From Candidatus Symbiothrix sp. (GTDB lineage Bacteria > Bacteroidota > Bacteroidia > Bacteroidales > Azobacteroidaceae): 39,500 bases of DNA. Where the stretch lies: assembly GCA_031272095.1 (NCBI GenBank), contig JAISUM010000090.1:1-39500 (forward strand). The letters are read 5' to 3'. Made by a program: the position numbers and the translations under genes. The notes under the pieces were generated by a model. That model searched no databases. It was given only the letters and a program-made list of their open reading frames with translations, and was not told where the DNA came from. Positions 9,040 to 18,634 of this stretch are shown here, piece after piece. Each line of letters opens with the position of its first letter. The first letter of the stretch is position 1.

Positions 9040-10011
9040 TTATTCTGTTAAAATCATTTTTTTTACATTCACTTCTTGTCCGTCCGCGATCAGAGCATAA
9101 AAATACATTCCGGCTGCAAATTCTGCACCGGAAACAGCTAATGAACCGACGCCACGTTGTTGAATTGGGTATTGTTTCAACTGTTTGCCTTGCAAATCAT
9201 AGACACACAAGGATGCGGTTTGTATTTCAGGCGTCAGATAAAATTTGATGAACGTAGTCTGCGCAAAGGGATTGGGCGCATTTTGGTACAAGCGACAATC
9301 GGCAATGGCAGTGCCGGATATGTCGGTAACTGTTTCTGAAGATCGCAACTGATTGAGGTTGAACTCGTTGAGTTGCTTTTTCAGATCTTCGATCTCTTGT
9401 TGCTGTTCTTTGATGGCTTCTATCAGCAAGCCGGTGATTTCGCCGTAAGCAACAGATTTTCTGCCGTCTTCGTTGGTATCAACCACTTCCGGAATGATTT
9501 TTTCAACTTCCTGTGCTACCAATCCGATGCGTGTTTTGGAATATTTTTCTTCCATCCATTTCTTTGCATCGGATAGATCTTTCTCACGAACACTGTCGAG
9601 CGCTAAAGGCTTTAATTGATAACTGACACCACGCAATTGCAACACTTTACTTAGCGGAGATTGAATATCCGCGATATTCTGCTTGAAGTTTTCATCGGAC
9701 AGACTATAAAAACTTGTAGCATACAATCCCGTATTATTGGCACGCAAATAAGCTGTACCAAGATAAGTCCCGCCAATATAATTGGTCGTCGGATCATCTA
9801 TACCAATACCTATTGAATACATAGTTTGTCCATGTTGCTCTATACGGATAGACGAATATTCAGTGTTGGTAATCACTAATTTATCCGTTGAAGCCGGCGA
9901 CATACCTAATCCAGTATTACCGTACATGTTAACTCTCATCTGCCCGATTGCAGAAATACTTACTAAAACGCTTACGCAGATAACTGCGATTTTTTTGACT
10001 GACTTTTTCAT
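9040..10011 (-). CDS. Peptidase S74 domain protein with T9SS type A sorting domain (paralogue of 67..1053)
   Basis: SDENFKQNIADIQSPLSKVLQLRGVSYQLKPL, YSKTRIGLVAQEVEKIIPEVV, C-terminal APNPFAQTTFIKF...YDLQGKQLKQYPIQQRG. Confidence 0.85.
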   Translation of the reverse strand: MKKSVKKIAVICVSVLVSISAIGQMRVNMYGNTGLGMSPASTDKLVITNTEYSSIRIEQHGQTMYSIGIGIDDPTTNYIGGTYLGTAYLRANNTGLYATSFYSLSDENFKQNIADIQSPLSKVLQLRGVSYQLKPLALDSVREKDLSDAKKWMEEKYSKTRIGLVAQEVEKIIPEVVDTNEDGRKSVAYGEITGLLIEAIKEQQQEIEDLKKQLNEFNLNQLRSSETVTDISGTAIADCRLYQNAPNPFAQTTFIKFYLTPEIQTASLCVYDLQGKQLKQYPIQQRGVGSLAVSGAEFAAGMYFYALIADGQEVNVKKMILTE

Positions 10012-10061
10012 GGTTTTTTTGTTTAATTTTTGTTGAACTCATTTGTTATTTGATTTTTTGG

Positions 10062-10069
10062 CAAAGTTA
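10062..10069 (-). promoter_or_regulatory. Bacteroidetes -7 box TAACTTTG for the 10011..3555 operon
   Basis: CAAAGTTA on + strand, 51 bp upstream of the start codon. Confidence 0.65.
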
Positions 10070-10093
10070 ATACATATTTTTATATCACAGGTA

Positions 10094-10126
10094 GAAAAAT
10101 CATTCATTATAGAGGGAATTTTAATT
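10094..10126 (-). promoter_or_regulatory. Conserved upstream element, copy B (candidate operator)
   Basis: gaaaaatcattcattatagagggaattttaatt; same spacing to -7 box as copy A. Confidence 0.5.
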
Positions 10127-10244
10127 CAATAGGGGAATTTTCGGTAATATTTGTCCGAACTGTGATTGTCGTTGAATATCGGTTATGAAAATCAAGCCCA
10201 TTCGGGCTGTTGGGCACTCTCAAAAGTCCGCAATGACGGCTCTT

Positions 10245-10291
10245 CTCACCCCTTGACCCCTCTCCGGCACAGAGAGGGGTCGGGGGGTGAG
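10245..10291 (-). terminator. Strong hairpin immediately 3' of the hybrid two-component system stop codon
   Basis: ctcaccccttgacccctctc-cggcaca-gagaggggtcggggggtgag; ~20-bp stem with two mismatches, 2 bp after the stop at 10294; no clear U-tract, so it may be a repeat rather than a terminator. Confidence 0.4.
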
Positions 10292-10293
10292 GA

Positions 10294-13200
10294 CTATTGC
10301 TGCTTTTGATATTCCGAAGGGGTGAGGTTGTAGGTGTTTTTGAAGCAGAGAGAGAAGTATTTCGGATCGCTGAAACCGGTGGCGTAGGCGACTTCCGTGA
10401 TGCGCATCGAATCGTCTTTCAGCAGTTTGCAGGCGTGTTTCATTCGGACGTTAAGAATAAATTCGATGGGCGACAGTCCGGTCAGGGCTTTGATTTTGCG
10501 GTAGAGCGTCGATTTCGACATATTCATGTTTTCCGCAAAATTGTTGACGTCAAATTCGTTGTTGTCGATATGTTTGTTGATCAGCTTGACCGCATCTTCC
10601 AGGAACGATTCGTCTATTGAATGGTATTCCAATGTTTCGAGGTTGAGGTTGGCATCGGAGATAAATTCGGTCTGGCGCTGTTGTTTATTGCGCAGCAGAT
10701 TGACGACACGCGCTTTCAAGACTTGCATTTCAAAGGGTTTGGAGATGTAGGCGTCGGCTCCGGCGTCGTAACATTCGACGCGGTCTTCGATCTGATTTTT
10801 CGCCGTCAGCAGCAGGACGATGATATGGCTGGTCTCAAAATTGCCTTTCAGTCGGCGACAGAGCGCCAAACCGTCGATCAGCGGCATCATAATGTCGCTG
10901 ACAAGGATGTCGATTTTTTGTTCTTGAATGATGTTCAGGGCTTCCTGTCCGTTGTTGGCGGTCAGCACCTTGTATTGCGAGCGGAAAGCATTGGCGACCA
11001 ACATCCGCAATTCTTCGTTGTCTTCGGCGATCAGGAGGGTGATGTCTTCCGCTGTTTTCGGTTTGTTGTCTTCCTCTTGCAAAGCTTGGTCGATATGCGC
11101 CGTAACCGTTTCGGGCTGGCTGATGGTGGCGTCGTCCGAAAAATCGTAAGCGGCAAAAGCGGTTTTGTCCACCGGAATTGTTACGGTGAACGTGGTGCCT
11201 TCGTGCAGTTTGCTTTCCACGTCGATCGTCCCGTGGTGCAGTTCGATCAGGTCTTTGGTGAGCGACAGTCCGATGCCGTTGGTTTCTTTTTGCAGGGTAT
11301 CGTTGTTGTTGAAAAAGCGTGTAAAGATATTCGGCAGGTCTTTCGACGATATGCCTTTTCCGGTATCGCTGACGGTTATTTTGACGAATTTGGTTTTGCC
11401 GTCTATCTGTTCGCCGAGAATCACGACCGAGATATAGCCATCGTCGGGCGTATATTTAAAGGCATTGGAAAGCAGGTTGAAAATCACTTTGTCGATCTTG
11501 TCGGGGTCAAACCACGCTGTAATCTTTTCGGGATAGGCGTCAAACGAGAAATTGATTTTTTTCTTTTCGATCAAAGGTGAAAAATTGGTATAGCATATAT
11601 TGCGGACGAAGGCGACGATTTCGTCTTCGGAAAGTTTCAGTTTCATATTGCCGGTTTCCATTTTGCGGAAGTCCAAGACTTGTTGCAGCAGGCGTTTCAA
11701 CCGGCTGATATTGGAGCGCATAATATCGTGTAGCGGGATATATTCTTTCGATTTGTTTTCGATTTCGTCCATTGCACAGGAGATGATGGTGAGCGGCGTC
11801 AGCAAATCGTGAGAGATATTGGTGAAATAGCGCAGTTTGGTTTGCATCAGTTCTTCCGATTTGTCTTTGTCGATTTGCGCGATTTTCAGCTCGTTGATCA
11901 GCTTGATGCGGTTTTTGACCGTCCGGTAAGTGTAATAAATGATCAGTCCGATGATGATCAGATAGAGGAAGTAAGCCATTGTTGTTTCGTAAAAAGCGGG
12001 GTGTCGATAGATGGTCAGGATGGTTTCGTCTTTGTCCCAGATGCCGTTTTCGTTGGTAGCTTTCACGCGAAATTGGTATTTGCCTTTGTCTAAATGGTTG
12101 TAGAACGCAAACTGCCGGTCTTGGTCGGTATAAGACCAGTCGTAATCGACGCCTTCCATTTTGTAGGCATAGCGGACTTTCGACGAAAAGCTGTAGTTGA
12201 GCGACGAGAAATCTATTTCTATATTGAAATCTTTGGGTGTGAGGTTCAATGTTTGTTTGGCGATGTCGAATTGCCGATTGCGGGATCCTTCGAGCAGCGA
12301 TTGGTTGTTGATTTTGACGTCGGTGATACAGATACGTCCGGCGTCGGTTATTCCCGACAGATTTTCTATCGGCGAGAAGATCGATACACCACGATTGCCG
12401 CCGAACAAGAGGTTGCCTTCGTTGTCTTTGTAGCAGGCGTTGGTGAAGAAACTGTTGACCAAAACGCCGTCGTGATCGTTATAGTCGCGAAAAGCCTGAT
12501 TGACAGGATTATAGACGATGATTCTTTTGACGGTCGAAATCCAGATATTGCCCATGTCGTCGTTGAGAAAATTCAGCGCTTTTTCGCCGGACAGTTTGAT
12601 GATTTGCGACAGGTCGTTGGTCTGCTTGTTGAAAGTGTTGTATGTCAGCACTCTGCCGTCTTGTGTGGCAAACCAGATTTGTCCGTTGCGGTCGCCGCAG
12701 ATCGTCGTAACTTGCAGGTTGTTGACTACCCGTTGGGGCGTTGCAATGGAGTCGTGGCTGATATTCACTACATCTAATCCATCGTTCGACGACAGCCAAA
12801 TATTGCCGCAAATGTCTTCGGTGATGCCTGTGATACTGTTGAATTGACGGGGGATGGTTTTCAGTTTTTTATCGTCTGCCGTGAGAACAAACAGGCGAAA
12901 GGCGCTTGCTATCCAGATATTGCGATGCTGGTCTTCTATCATAAAACGGACGTTTCGACCGGATACAACCTGCGTTTCGACCGGCACTACCACCCGATTG
13001 ACCAACTGCAACTGATTGTTTTTTTGTTTGACGCGATAGATGATCGGCTCGTATTCCTGCGCCAGCCATAATTCGTCGGGATAGTCCGAAAAAGAACGGA
13101 TAAAACCGATATTCGACAGGTTGAAATCGGGCGAAAAATAATTGTAAAGATTCAGTTTTTTAGTCGTGATATTGTAACTGCACAGCCCGAAACGATTCTG

Positions 13201-14301
13201 ATTGAACCACAGCTCGTCTTTGTATTTGTAGAGCGAGGTCGGATACGCCACTACATTGGTGTGCTTTTTGATGTCGGGCATATCGTAGTTTTGCACTATC
13301 GGTTTGTTGAAATTGATTTGCAACACGCCTTCGCTGAACGTGCCGATCCACAAGTTGCCTTTATTGTCTTTGATGACGTCGCTGAACACATTGTTGTAAT
13401 TTTGGAAGACCGACGAGAGGTCAACGGCTTGCAGTCGGTTGTCGGCGTCGTATTCAAATCCGTGCAAACCGGAATACGACATCGCCCAGATACAGTGCGA
13501 ATGGTCGTCCTGCACGAAGCCGTAAACAGCGTGGATTTCTTTTTGTTTCTCCTTGCTGTACAGCGGCACAGCGGTATAGATGCGCTCTTTGCTGTTGGGG
13601 TTCATCAGGAACAGACCGTCACCCCAAGTGCCTACCCACAACTGTTGGTGGTCGTCTTCAAAAATACGAAACGGGTTGTTCTTTTTCCCTATCGGCGGCA
13701 TCGCCTCAAAACGGTCGTCGGTCGGGTCGTAGCAGAACAAACCATGCTCCCAAACGGCAATCCAGATGCGTCCCTTTGAATCTTGAAAAATATGCGTAAC
13801 GCTTTGTACGGGCAACTCGTCGTATTTCTTGACGAAAGAATAATCTTCGTCGAAGCGGAACAGCGCGGTAGTGGTGCCTACCCAAATATCCTTATCGGAG
13901 GCGATACAAATGTTCACAACGACGCTGTCTCGAATGTGCGCATCGTTCAATGGCGTGATGTTGTAGGTGTTTTTATTGAGCAGATTCAGCCCTTTTTCGG
14001 TACCGATCAGCAGATTGGATGCATCTTCAGCGATACATTCAATGAAATTGTTGGTCAGCAACCGGGGATTGGCGGCATTGCTCATAAAAGTCAGGAATCG
14101 GTATCCGTCGTATCGGCACAAGCCATCTGTGGTACCCATCCAAATATAACCCTGCGAATCCTGAAAGATCCGCCGAACAGAATTAGTCGGCAGTTTACCG
14201 GTCAGCGGCAAGGGACTAACCATTACATCCGCAGCCAAACAAACGATCGAACCGGTTAAACACAAGGCGCATATCACCCATTTTAAACAACACATTTTCA
14301 T
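10294..14301 (-). CDS. Hybrid two-component system sensor/regulator (HTCS): beta-propeller, Y_Y_Y, histidine kinase, receiver, AraC-type HTH
   Basis: RRIFQDSQGYIWMGTTDGLCRYDG repeats; FTNISHDLLTPLTII; GIGLSLTKDLIELHHG; LVSDIMMPLIDG; ITEVAYATGFSDPKYFSLCFKNTYNLTPSEY. Confidence 0.95.
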   Translation of the reverse strand: MKMCCLKWVICALCLTGSIVCLAADVMVSPLPLTGKLPTNSVRRIFQDSQGYIWMGTTDGLCRYDGYRFLTFMSNAANPRLLTNNFIECIAEDASNLLIGTEKGLNLLNKNTYNITPLNDAHIRDSVVVNICIASDKDIWVGTTTALFRFDEDYSFVKKYDELPVQSVTHIFQDSKGRIWIAVWEHGLFCYDPTDDRFEAMPPIGKKNNPFRIFEDDHQQLWVGTWGDGLFLMNPNSKERIYTAVPLYSKEKQKEIHAVYGFVQDDHSHCIWAMSYSGLHGFEYDADNRLQAVDLSSVFQNYNNVFSDVIKDNKGNLWIGTFSEGVLQINFNKPIVQNYDMPDIKKHTNVVAYPTSLYKYKDELWFNQNRFGLCSYNITTKKLNLYNYFSPDFNLSNIGFIRSFSDYPDELWLAQEYEPIIYRVKQKNNQLQLVNRVVVPVETQVVSGRNVRFMIEDQHRNIWIASAFRLFVLTADDKKLKTIPRQFNSITGITEDICGNIWLSSNDGLDVVNISHDSIATPQRVVNNLQVTTICGDRNGQIWFATQDGRVLTYNTFNKQTNDLSQIIKLSGEKALNFLNDDMGNIWISTVKRIIVYNPVNQAFRDYNDHDGVLVNSFFTNACYKDNEGNLLFGGNRGVSIFSPIENLSGITDAGRICITDVKINNQSLLEGSRNRQFDIAKQTLNLTPKDFNIEIDFSSLNYSFSSKVRYAYKMEGVDYDWSYTDQDRQFAFYNHLDKGKYQFRVKATNENGIWDKDETILTIYRHPAFYETTMAYFLYLIIIGLIIYYTYRTVKNRIKLINELKIAQIDKDKSEELMQTKLRYFTNISHDLLTPLTIISCAMDEIENKSKEYIPLHDIMRSNISRLKRLLQQVLDFRKMETGNMKLKLSEDEIVAFVRNICYTNFSPLIEKKKINFSFDAYPEKITAWFDPDKIDKVIFNLLSNAFKYTPDDGYISVVILGEQIDGKTKFVKITVSDTGKGISSKDLPNIFTRFFNNNDTLQKETNGIGLSLTKDLIELHHGTIDVESKLHEGTTFTVTIPVDKTAFAAYDFSDDATISQPETVTAHIDQALQEEDNKPKTAEDITLLIAEDNEELRMLVANAFRSQYKVLTANNGQEALNIIQEQKIDILVSDIMMPLIDGLALCRRLKGNFETSHIIVLLLTAKNQIEDRVECYDAGADAYISKPFEMQVLKARVVNLLRNKQQRQTEFISDANLNLETLEYHSIDESFLEDAVKLINKHIDNNEFDVNNFAENMNMSKSTLYRKIKALTGLSPIEFILNVRMKHACKLLKDDSMRITEVAYATGFSDPKYFSLCFKNTYNLTPSEYQKQQ

Positions 14302-14359
14302 TGCATTCAGAAATCACGCTGCAAAGTAACAAAATATTTTTTATATCTACAAATAATTT

Positions 14360-14389
14360 TTGTACGGATATATGGAATATTGTACGAAT
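14360..14389. promoter_or_regulatory. Direct repeat TTGTACGGAT-N10-TTGTACGAAT in the divergent HTCS intergenic region
   Basis: Two 10-bp half-sites with start-to-start distance of exactly 20 bp. Confidence 0.4.
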
Positions 14390-14416
14390 GTGTGTGGTTT
14401 TTGGAAAAATTTATGC

Positions 14417-14424
14417 TAACTTTG
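14417..14424 (+). promoter_or_regulatory. -7 box TAACTTTG immediately upstream of the 14429 HTCS start
   Basis: TAACTTTG ends 4 nt before the ATG. Confidence 0.55.
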
Positions 14425-14428
14425 TCTT

Positions 14429-17400
14429 ATGAAAAATATTCGATACTGTATGATAGTCGTTGTCACCCTGTTTTTGGCAGGTTGGCAACAAGGTTTCGCC
14501 GAGCAAAATATCCGCTTTCAACGAATCAGCGAACATGACGGGTTGTCGCAAAACACGGTCAGATGTATTTTGCAGGATAGTCGTGGCTTTATCTGGCTGG
14601 GGACAATCAACGGACTGAACCGCTACAACGGCAAAGAATTTACGGTGATGCGCCCCGAAATCGGCAAAGCTGTTTCGCTCTCCGACAACCGCATCCGCAG
14701 TCTGATGGAAGACCGCTTCGGCTATATCTGGATTCGGACGGTGGATAATACCTACGATTGCTACAACCCTACGATTGAAAATTTTGTGGATTATGCACCC
14801 GCCGTCAAACGAAAAAATTTCGTCCGCGCCGTCGAATTGCCCAATGGCGATGTCTGGCTGTGGGGCGGCAATGTGGGTTGCTGTCGCGTTCGACATATCG
14901 ACAAACAACTGCAATCGACCTGTTTCAACGAAAAAGATTTCGGCGTTTCGACTATCTATCAAATTATGGCAGACACGAATGGGCAAGTCTATATCCTGAC
15001 GGCGAATGGCGTCTGGCAAATCGACGCCGATGGACGCCTCGAACCGTTTTGCTCCGAAACGTTCATGCGCATCCACGAGTTTGACGGACAAATTTTTCTG
15101 ATCAACAACCGGCAAATACTGACTTACAGTCTGACTGACCGACAATTCGGCGACACGATCTCCTACACGGTCGCCCCCGACGATATGCACGTCAGCGCAA
15201 TGTCGAAAGATGGGATTATTTTGATAGAAACGCCGAGTGATGTGCTGGTTTTCGACGCCCGAAAAAAACATTTTATCGCCTCCGCCGCTGTTTTTCATGA
15301 AAAGATTCCCAATGCCAATTTTTATGCCGACAACAAGGGAAATATCTGGATCTACAACCTCACAGGCGCCATTTGGCGGCATATTGCGGACACGCAATTC
15401 GAGAAAATCACGCTGATGCCGCCCGCCGTAGTGTCGCTCATCGACGCCGAGCGTTACGAGATTTGCCACGATGCGCAAGATATGATCTGGATCAGCACTT
15501 ACGGCGCCGGACTCTACGCTTTCAACGCGCAAACCGGAGAAATGGATCACTATACGACCGAGAACAGCGACCTGCCGACCAATTATCTGTTGAGCATTGC
15601 CGAAGACCGATCGGGCGAGATCTGGGCAGGCACCGAATTTTCGGGCGTCTGTAAAATCTCGCGTAATAATTACCCGGTACGACTGTTCGAACCTGCCGAA
15701 AACGATGCCCACTATCGCAGCAATTCCGTCAGAATGATTTATCAGGACAGTCGGGGGCGGTTCTGGATGGGAACACGCAGCGGCTATCTCTATGTCTATG
15801 ATGCGGCACTGCAACTATTGAAATTGCACCGCATCGCAGCAGGTTTGCCGTTCTGTGCCATAGAAGACAAAAACGGCAATATATGGATAGGTACACGCGG
15901 CAATAAACTGATGGTTTTTGCACCTTCGGCAGACCGCATTGTCCGCTCCTGCGATATTCAGCACACTTTCGATTTGACGATTGACCGCGAAAACCGCATC
16001 TGGGTGGCGTCTTTCGGATCGGGCTTGTATTACGCCGATCTCGACCATCCCCAACTGCAATTTGTCAATATCAGCTTGGGGAATGCTTCCCGCGATATGG
16101 GGCGCGTCATTCTGCAAGACAGGGAAGGTTGGATCTGGCTCGGTACCAACGAAGGCGTCAATGTTTTTCAGCCCGACCGACTGATCGCCGATCCCCAAGC
16201 GTATATCAATTTTCATTTCGACATCAATGACAGCCATTCGCTCAACAACAACGAAGTCAAAGCCATTTACGAAGATTCGCAGGGGCGACTGTGGCTGGGG
16301 ACTACCGGCGGCGGACTGAACTTGCTGGTACGCGAAGATCCGCTTTCGCAGTCGTGGTTCAAACATTATACCGCCAAAAACGGCTTGTCGAACGAAGTCG
16401 TCCAAAGCATCTGCGAAGACCGCGAAGGCAATCTTTGGCTGACCACCGAAGGCGAAACGGGAATCTCGAAATTTAACCCGACAACCGAACTGTTTGAAAA
16501 TTTCAACTTTACCGGCGGCAAACAAAGCAATCTGTTCAACGAGTCGGCAGGTTGGCAAACCGACGACGGCAAATTGATGTTCGGCAGCTCGGCAGGCGTG
16601 TATGTTTTTGAGCCGGAAAGCATCAAATATGACGCTTATGCGCCGCCTGTCGTGATCACCGGCTTGAAAATCAACGGCGCTGACGTCCGCCCTTTGGAAA
16701 ACCGCTCGCCGCTCGTCGAAAGCATCAGCCTGACAAAAACGATTAGACTGCCATACGGACAAAATTCGTTCAACATCGAATTTGCCATGCTGAATTTCCA
16801 ATCTCCGGATTTCAACCAATATGCCTATTATTTAGAGGGTTACGAAAAAGAATGGAACCCGATCAGTCGCTACAATGTTGCCGCTTACCGCAACCTGCCC
16901 GCCGGTGATTATCGTTTCCGCGTGAAAGGCAGCAATGCTTTCGGTGTTTGGACAACACAGGATACTTGCTTGGAAATCACGATTTTGCCGCCATTCTGGA
17001 AATCGGCTTGGGCATACCTGATCTATCTCCTGATCGGCGCAGGCGGCATTTGGTTTGCCGTCGGAATCATCCTGCACATCAACCGTTTGAACTTAGCAGT
17101 CAAGGTCGAAAAACAGCTGACCGACTATAAACTGCGCTTTTTCACCAATATCTCGCACGAGTTTCGTACCCCGCTCACCATCATTCGTGGCACTATCGAA
17201 AATCTGACTGCCTTCGACAATTTGCCGCCCGAACATGCCAAGTCGATCCGACTGCTGAACAAGAGTTCCAACCGACTGCTGCGGCTGATAGATCAGCTGC
17301 TCGATTTCCGAAAACTGCAAAACAAAGGCTTGGAACTGAAAGTGGAACGCACCGAAGCTGTGAGCTTTTTCTACGACATCTTTTTGGTTTTCAGAGAAGT

Positions 17401-18634
17401 AGCCGAGAAAAAGAATATCCGCCTGCTGTTTGAACACAACCTGCCGCGATACGATATGCTGTTAGACCGGAATAAATTCGACAAAATTACTTACAATCTG
17501 CTCTCGAATGCGCTCAAACATACACCGGAAGGCGGAGTGATATTGATGAAAATTCATTTTTCGGAGGTAAATAATCGTATGACTTTGAGTGTCGCCGACA
17601 GTGGCGCCGGCGTGCCGAAAGACCGGCAAAACGCACTTTTTGTCCGTTTTGCGCAAATCGACGACCGGATTGGCGGCACCGGCGTAGGCTTGCACCTGAC
17701 CGCTGAAATGGCTGCCGTCCACAAGGGGACGGTCGAATATTCCGACGCCGAAACCGGAGGAGCCTGTTTTAGCGTGTCCGTCCCTTTGGCAGACGCCAAC
17801 TATTCGCCCGACGAGATTGTCCGTTCGCAGCCGCTTGCGACCAAATCGCCGGAGATGATCACGGTCGATGGACGGTTCAAAAATTACCGCATCTTGGTGA
17901 TAGAAGACGAAGACGACGTGCGCGAATTTATTGTCGGTCAGTTGGAAAAATATTTCAGCATTATTGCCGCCAAAAACGGGCGAGAAGGCTTGGAAACGGC
18001 GATTGCCGTACAACCCAACCTGATTGTCTGCGACGTGATGATGCCCGAAATGGACGGTTTTGAATTTACGCGCCGCCTGAAAACCGATTTCCAATCGAGC
18101 CATATTCCGGTCATCCTGCTGACGGCTCATTCGTCCGAAGAAGACCGTTTGGAAGGGATTCAGGCAGGCGCCGACTCGTATATCACCAAGCCTTTCAGCG
18201 TGCAATATCTGCTGACACGCATCGTCAATCTGATTGAAAACCGCGAAACCCTGCGGCAAAAATTCGCACAGGAACCCCGACAAAGCTTGCCAATGAATGC
18301 TTTCACCGACAAAGACGCCGATTTTCTGCGCAAAGCAGACGCCGTCATCGAACGCCAACTCGAAAACATTCATTTTTCGGTCGATGATTTTGCGCAAACC
18401 ATGAAAATGGGACGCACCACTTTCTACAAAAAAATCAAAGGCTTGACCGGCTATACGCCCAACGATTATATGATGATTCTCCGTATGAAACGTGCCGCCG
18501 ACCTCCTCAATACTACCGACCTCAATATCTCCGAAGTCGCCTACAAAGTCGGTTTCGACGACCGCCTCTATTTCAGCAAATGTTTCAAAAAACAGTTTGG
18601 CGTGCCACCCAAAGCGTATAAAAAGAGTGGTTAG
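14429..18634 (+). CDS. Hybrid two-component system sensor/regulator (HTCS), second copy, divergent
   Basis: Propeller repeats (VRCILQDSRGFIWLGTINGLNRYNG), FTNISHEFRTPLTII, GTGVGLHLTAEMAAVHKG, IVCDVMMPEMDGFEF, ISEVAYKVGFDDRLYFSKCFKKQFGVPPKAY. Confidence 0.95.
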   Translation: MKNIRYCMIVVVTLFLAGWQQGFAEQNIRFQRISEHDGLSQNTVRCILQDSRGFIWLGTINGLNRYNGKEFTVMRPEIGKAVSLSDNRIRSLMEDRFGYIWIRTVDNTYDCYNPTIENFVDYAPAVKRKNFVRAVELPNGDVWLWGGNVGCCRVRHIDKQLQSTCFNEKDFGVSTIYQIMADTNGQVYILTANGVWQIDADGRLEPFCSETFMRIHEFDGQIFLINNRQILTYSLTDRQFGDTISYTVAPDDMHVSAMSKDGIILIETPSDVLVFDARKKHFIASAAVFHEKIPNANFYADNKGNIWIYNLTGAIWRHIADTQFEKITLMPPAVVSLIDAERYEICHDAQDMIWISTYGAGLYAFNAQTGEMDHYTTENSDLPTNYLLSIAEDRSGEIWAGTEFSGVCKISRNNYPVRLFEPAENDAHYRSNSVRMIYQDSRGRFWMGTRSGYLYVYDAALQLLKLHRIAAGLPFCAIEDKNGNIWIGTRGNKLMVFAPSADRIVRSCDIQHTFDLTIDRENRIWVASFGSGLYYADLDHPQLQFVNISLGNASRDMGRVILQDREGWIWLGTNEGVNVFQPDRLIADPQAYINFHFDINDSHSLNNNEVKAIYEDSQGRLWLGTTGGGLNLLVREDPLSQSWFKHYTAKNGLSNEVVQSICEDREGNLWLTTEGETGISKFNPTTELFENFNFTGGKQSNLFNESAGWQTDDGKLMFGSSAGVYVFEPESIKYDAYAPPVVITGLKINGADVRPLENRSPLVESISLTKTIRLPYGQNSFNIEFAMLNFQSPDFNQYAYYLEGYEKEWNPISRYNVAAYRNLPAGDYRFRVKGSNAFGVWTTQDTCLEITILPPFWKSAWAYLIYLLIGAGGIWFAVGIILHINRLNLAVKVEKQLTDYKLRFFTNISHEFRTPLTIIRGTIENLTAFDNLPPEHAKSIRLLNKSSNRLLRLIDQLLDFRKLQNKGLELKVERTEAVSFFYDIFLVFREVAEKKNIRLLFEHNLPRYDMLLDRNKFDKITYNLLSNALKHTPEGGVILMKIHFSEVNNRMTLSVADSGAGVPKDRQNALFVRFAQIDDRIGGTGVGLHLTAEMAAVHKGTVEYSDAETGGACFSVSVPLADANYSPDEIVRSQPLATKSPEMITVDGRFKNYRILVIEDEDDVREFIVGQLEKYFSIIAAKNGREGLETAIAVQPNLIVCDVMMPEMDGFEFTRRLKTDFQSSHIPVILLTAHSSEEDRLEGIQAGADSYITKPFSVQYLLTRIVNLIENRETLRQKFAQEPRQSLPMNAFTDKDADFLRKADAVIERQLENIHFSVDDFAQTMKMGRTTFYKKIKGLTGYTPNDYMMILRMKRAADLLNTTDLNISEVAYKVGFDDRLYFSKCFKKQFGVPPKAYKKSG

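Noticed and set aside
10621-14259. Plus-strand ORFs opposite the first HTCS (e.g. 10621..11580, 12094..12777)
   Set aside because: Antisense to a clear multi-domain CDS; low-complexity FF/VV/DD-rich translations typical of shadow ORFs.
14411-18397. Long antisense ORFs over the HTCS genes (467 aa at 14411..15814, 334 aa at 15815..16819, 311 aa at 17462..18397)
   Set aside because: They are shadows of the well-supported HTCS coding strand, show no recognisable domains or signal peptides, and break at arbitrary points.
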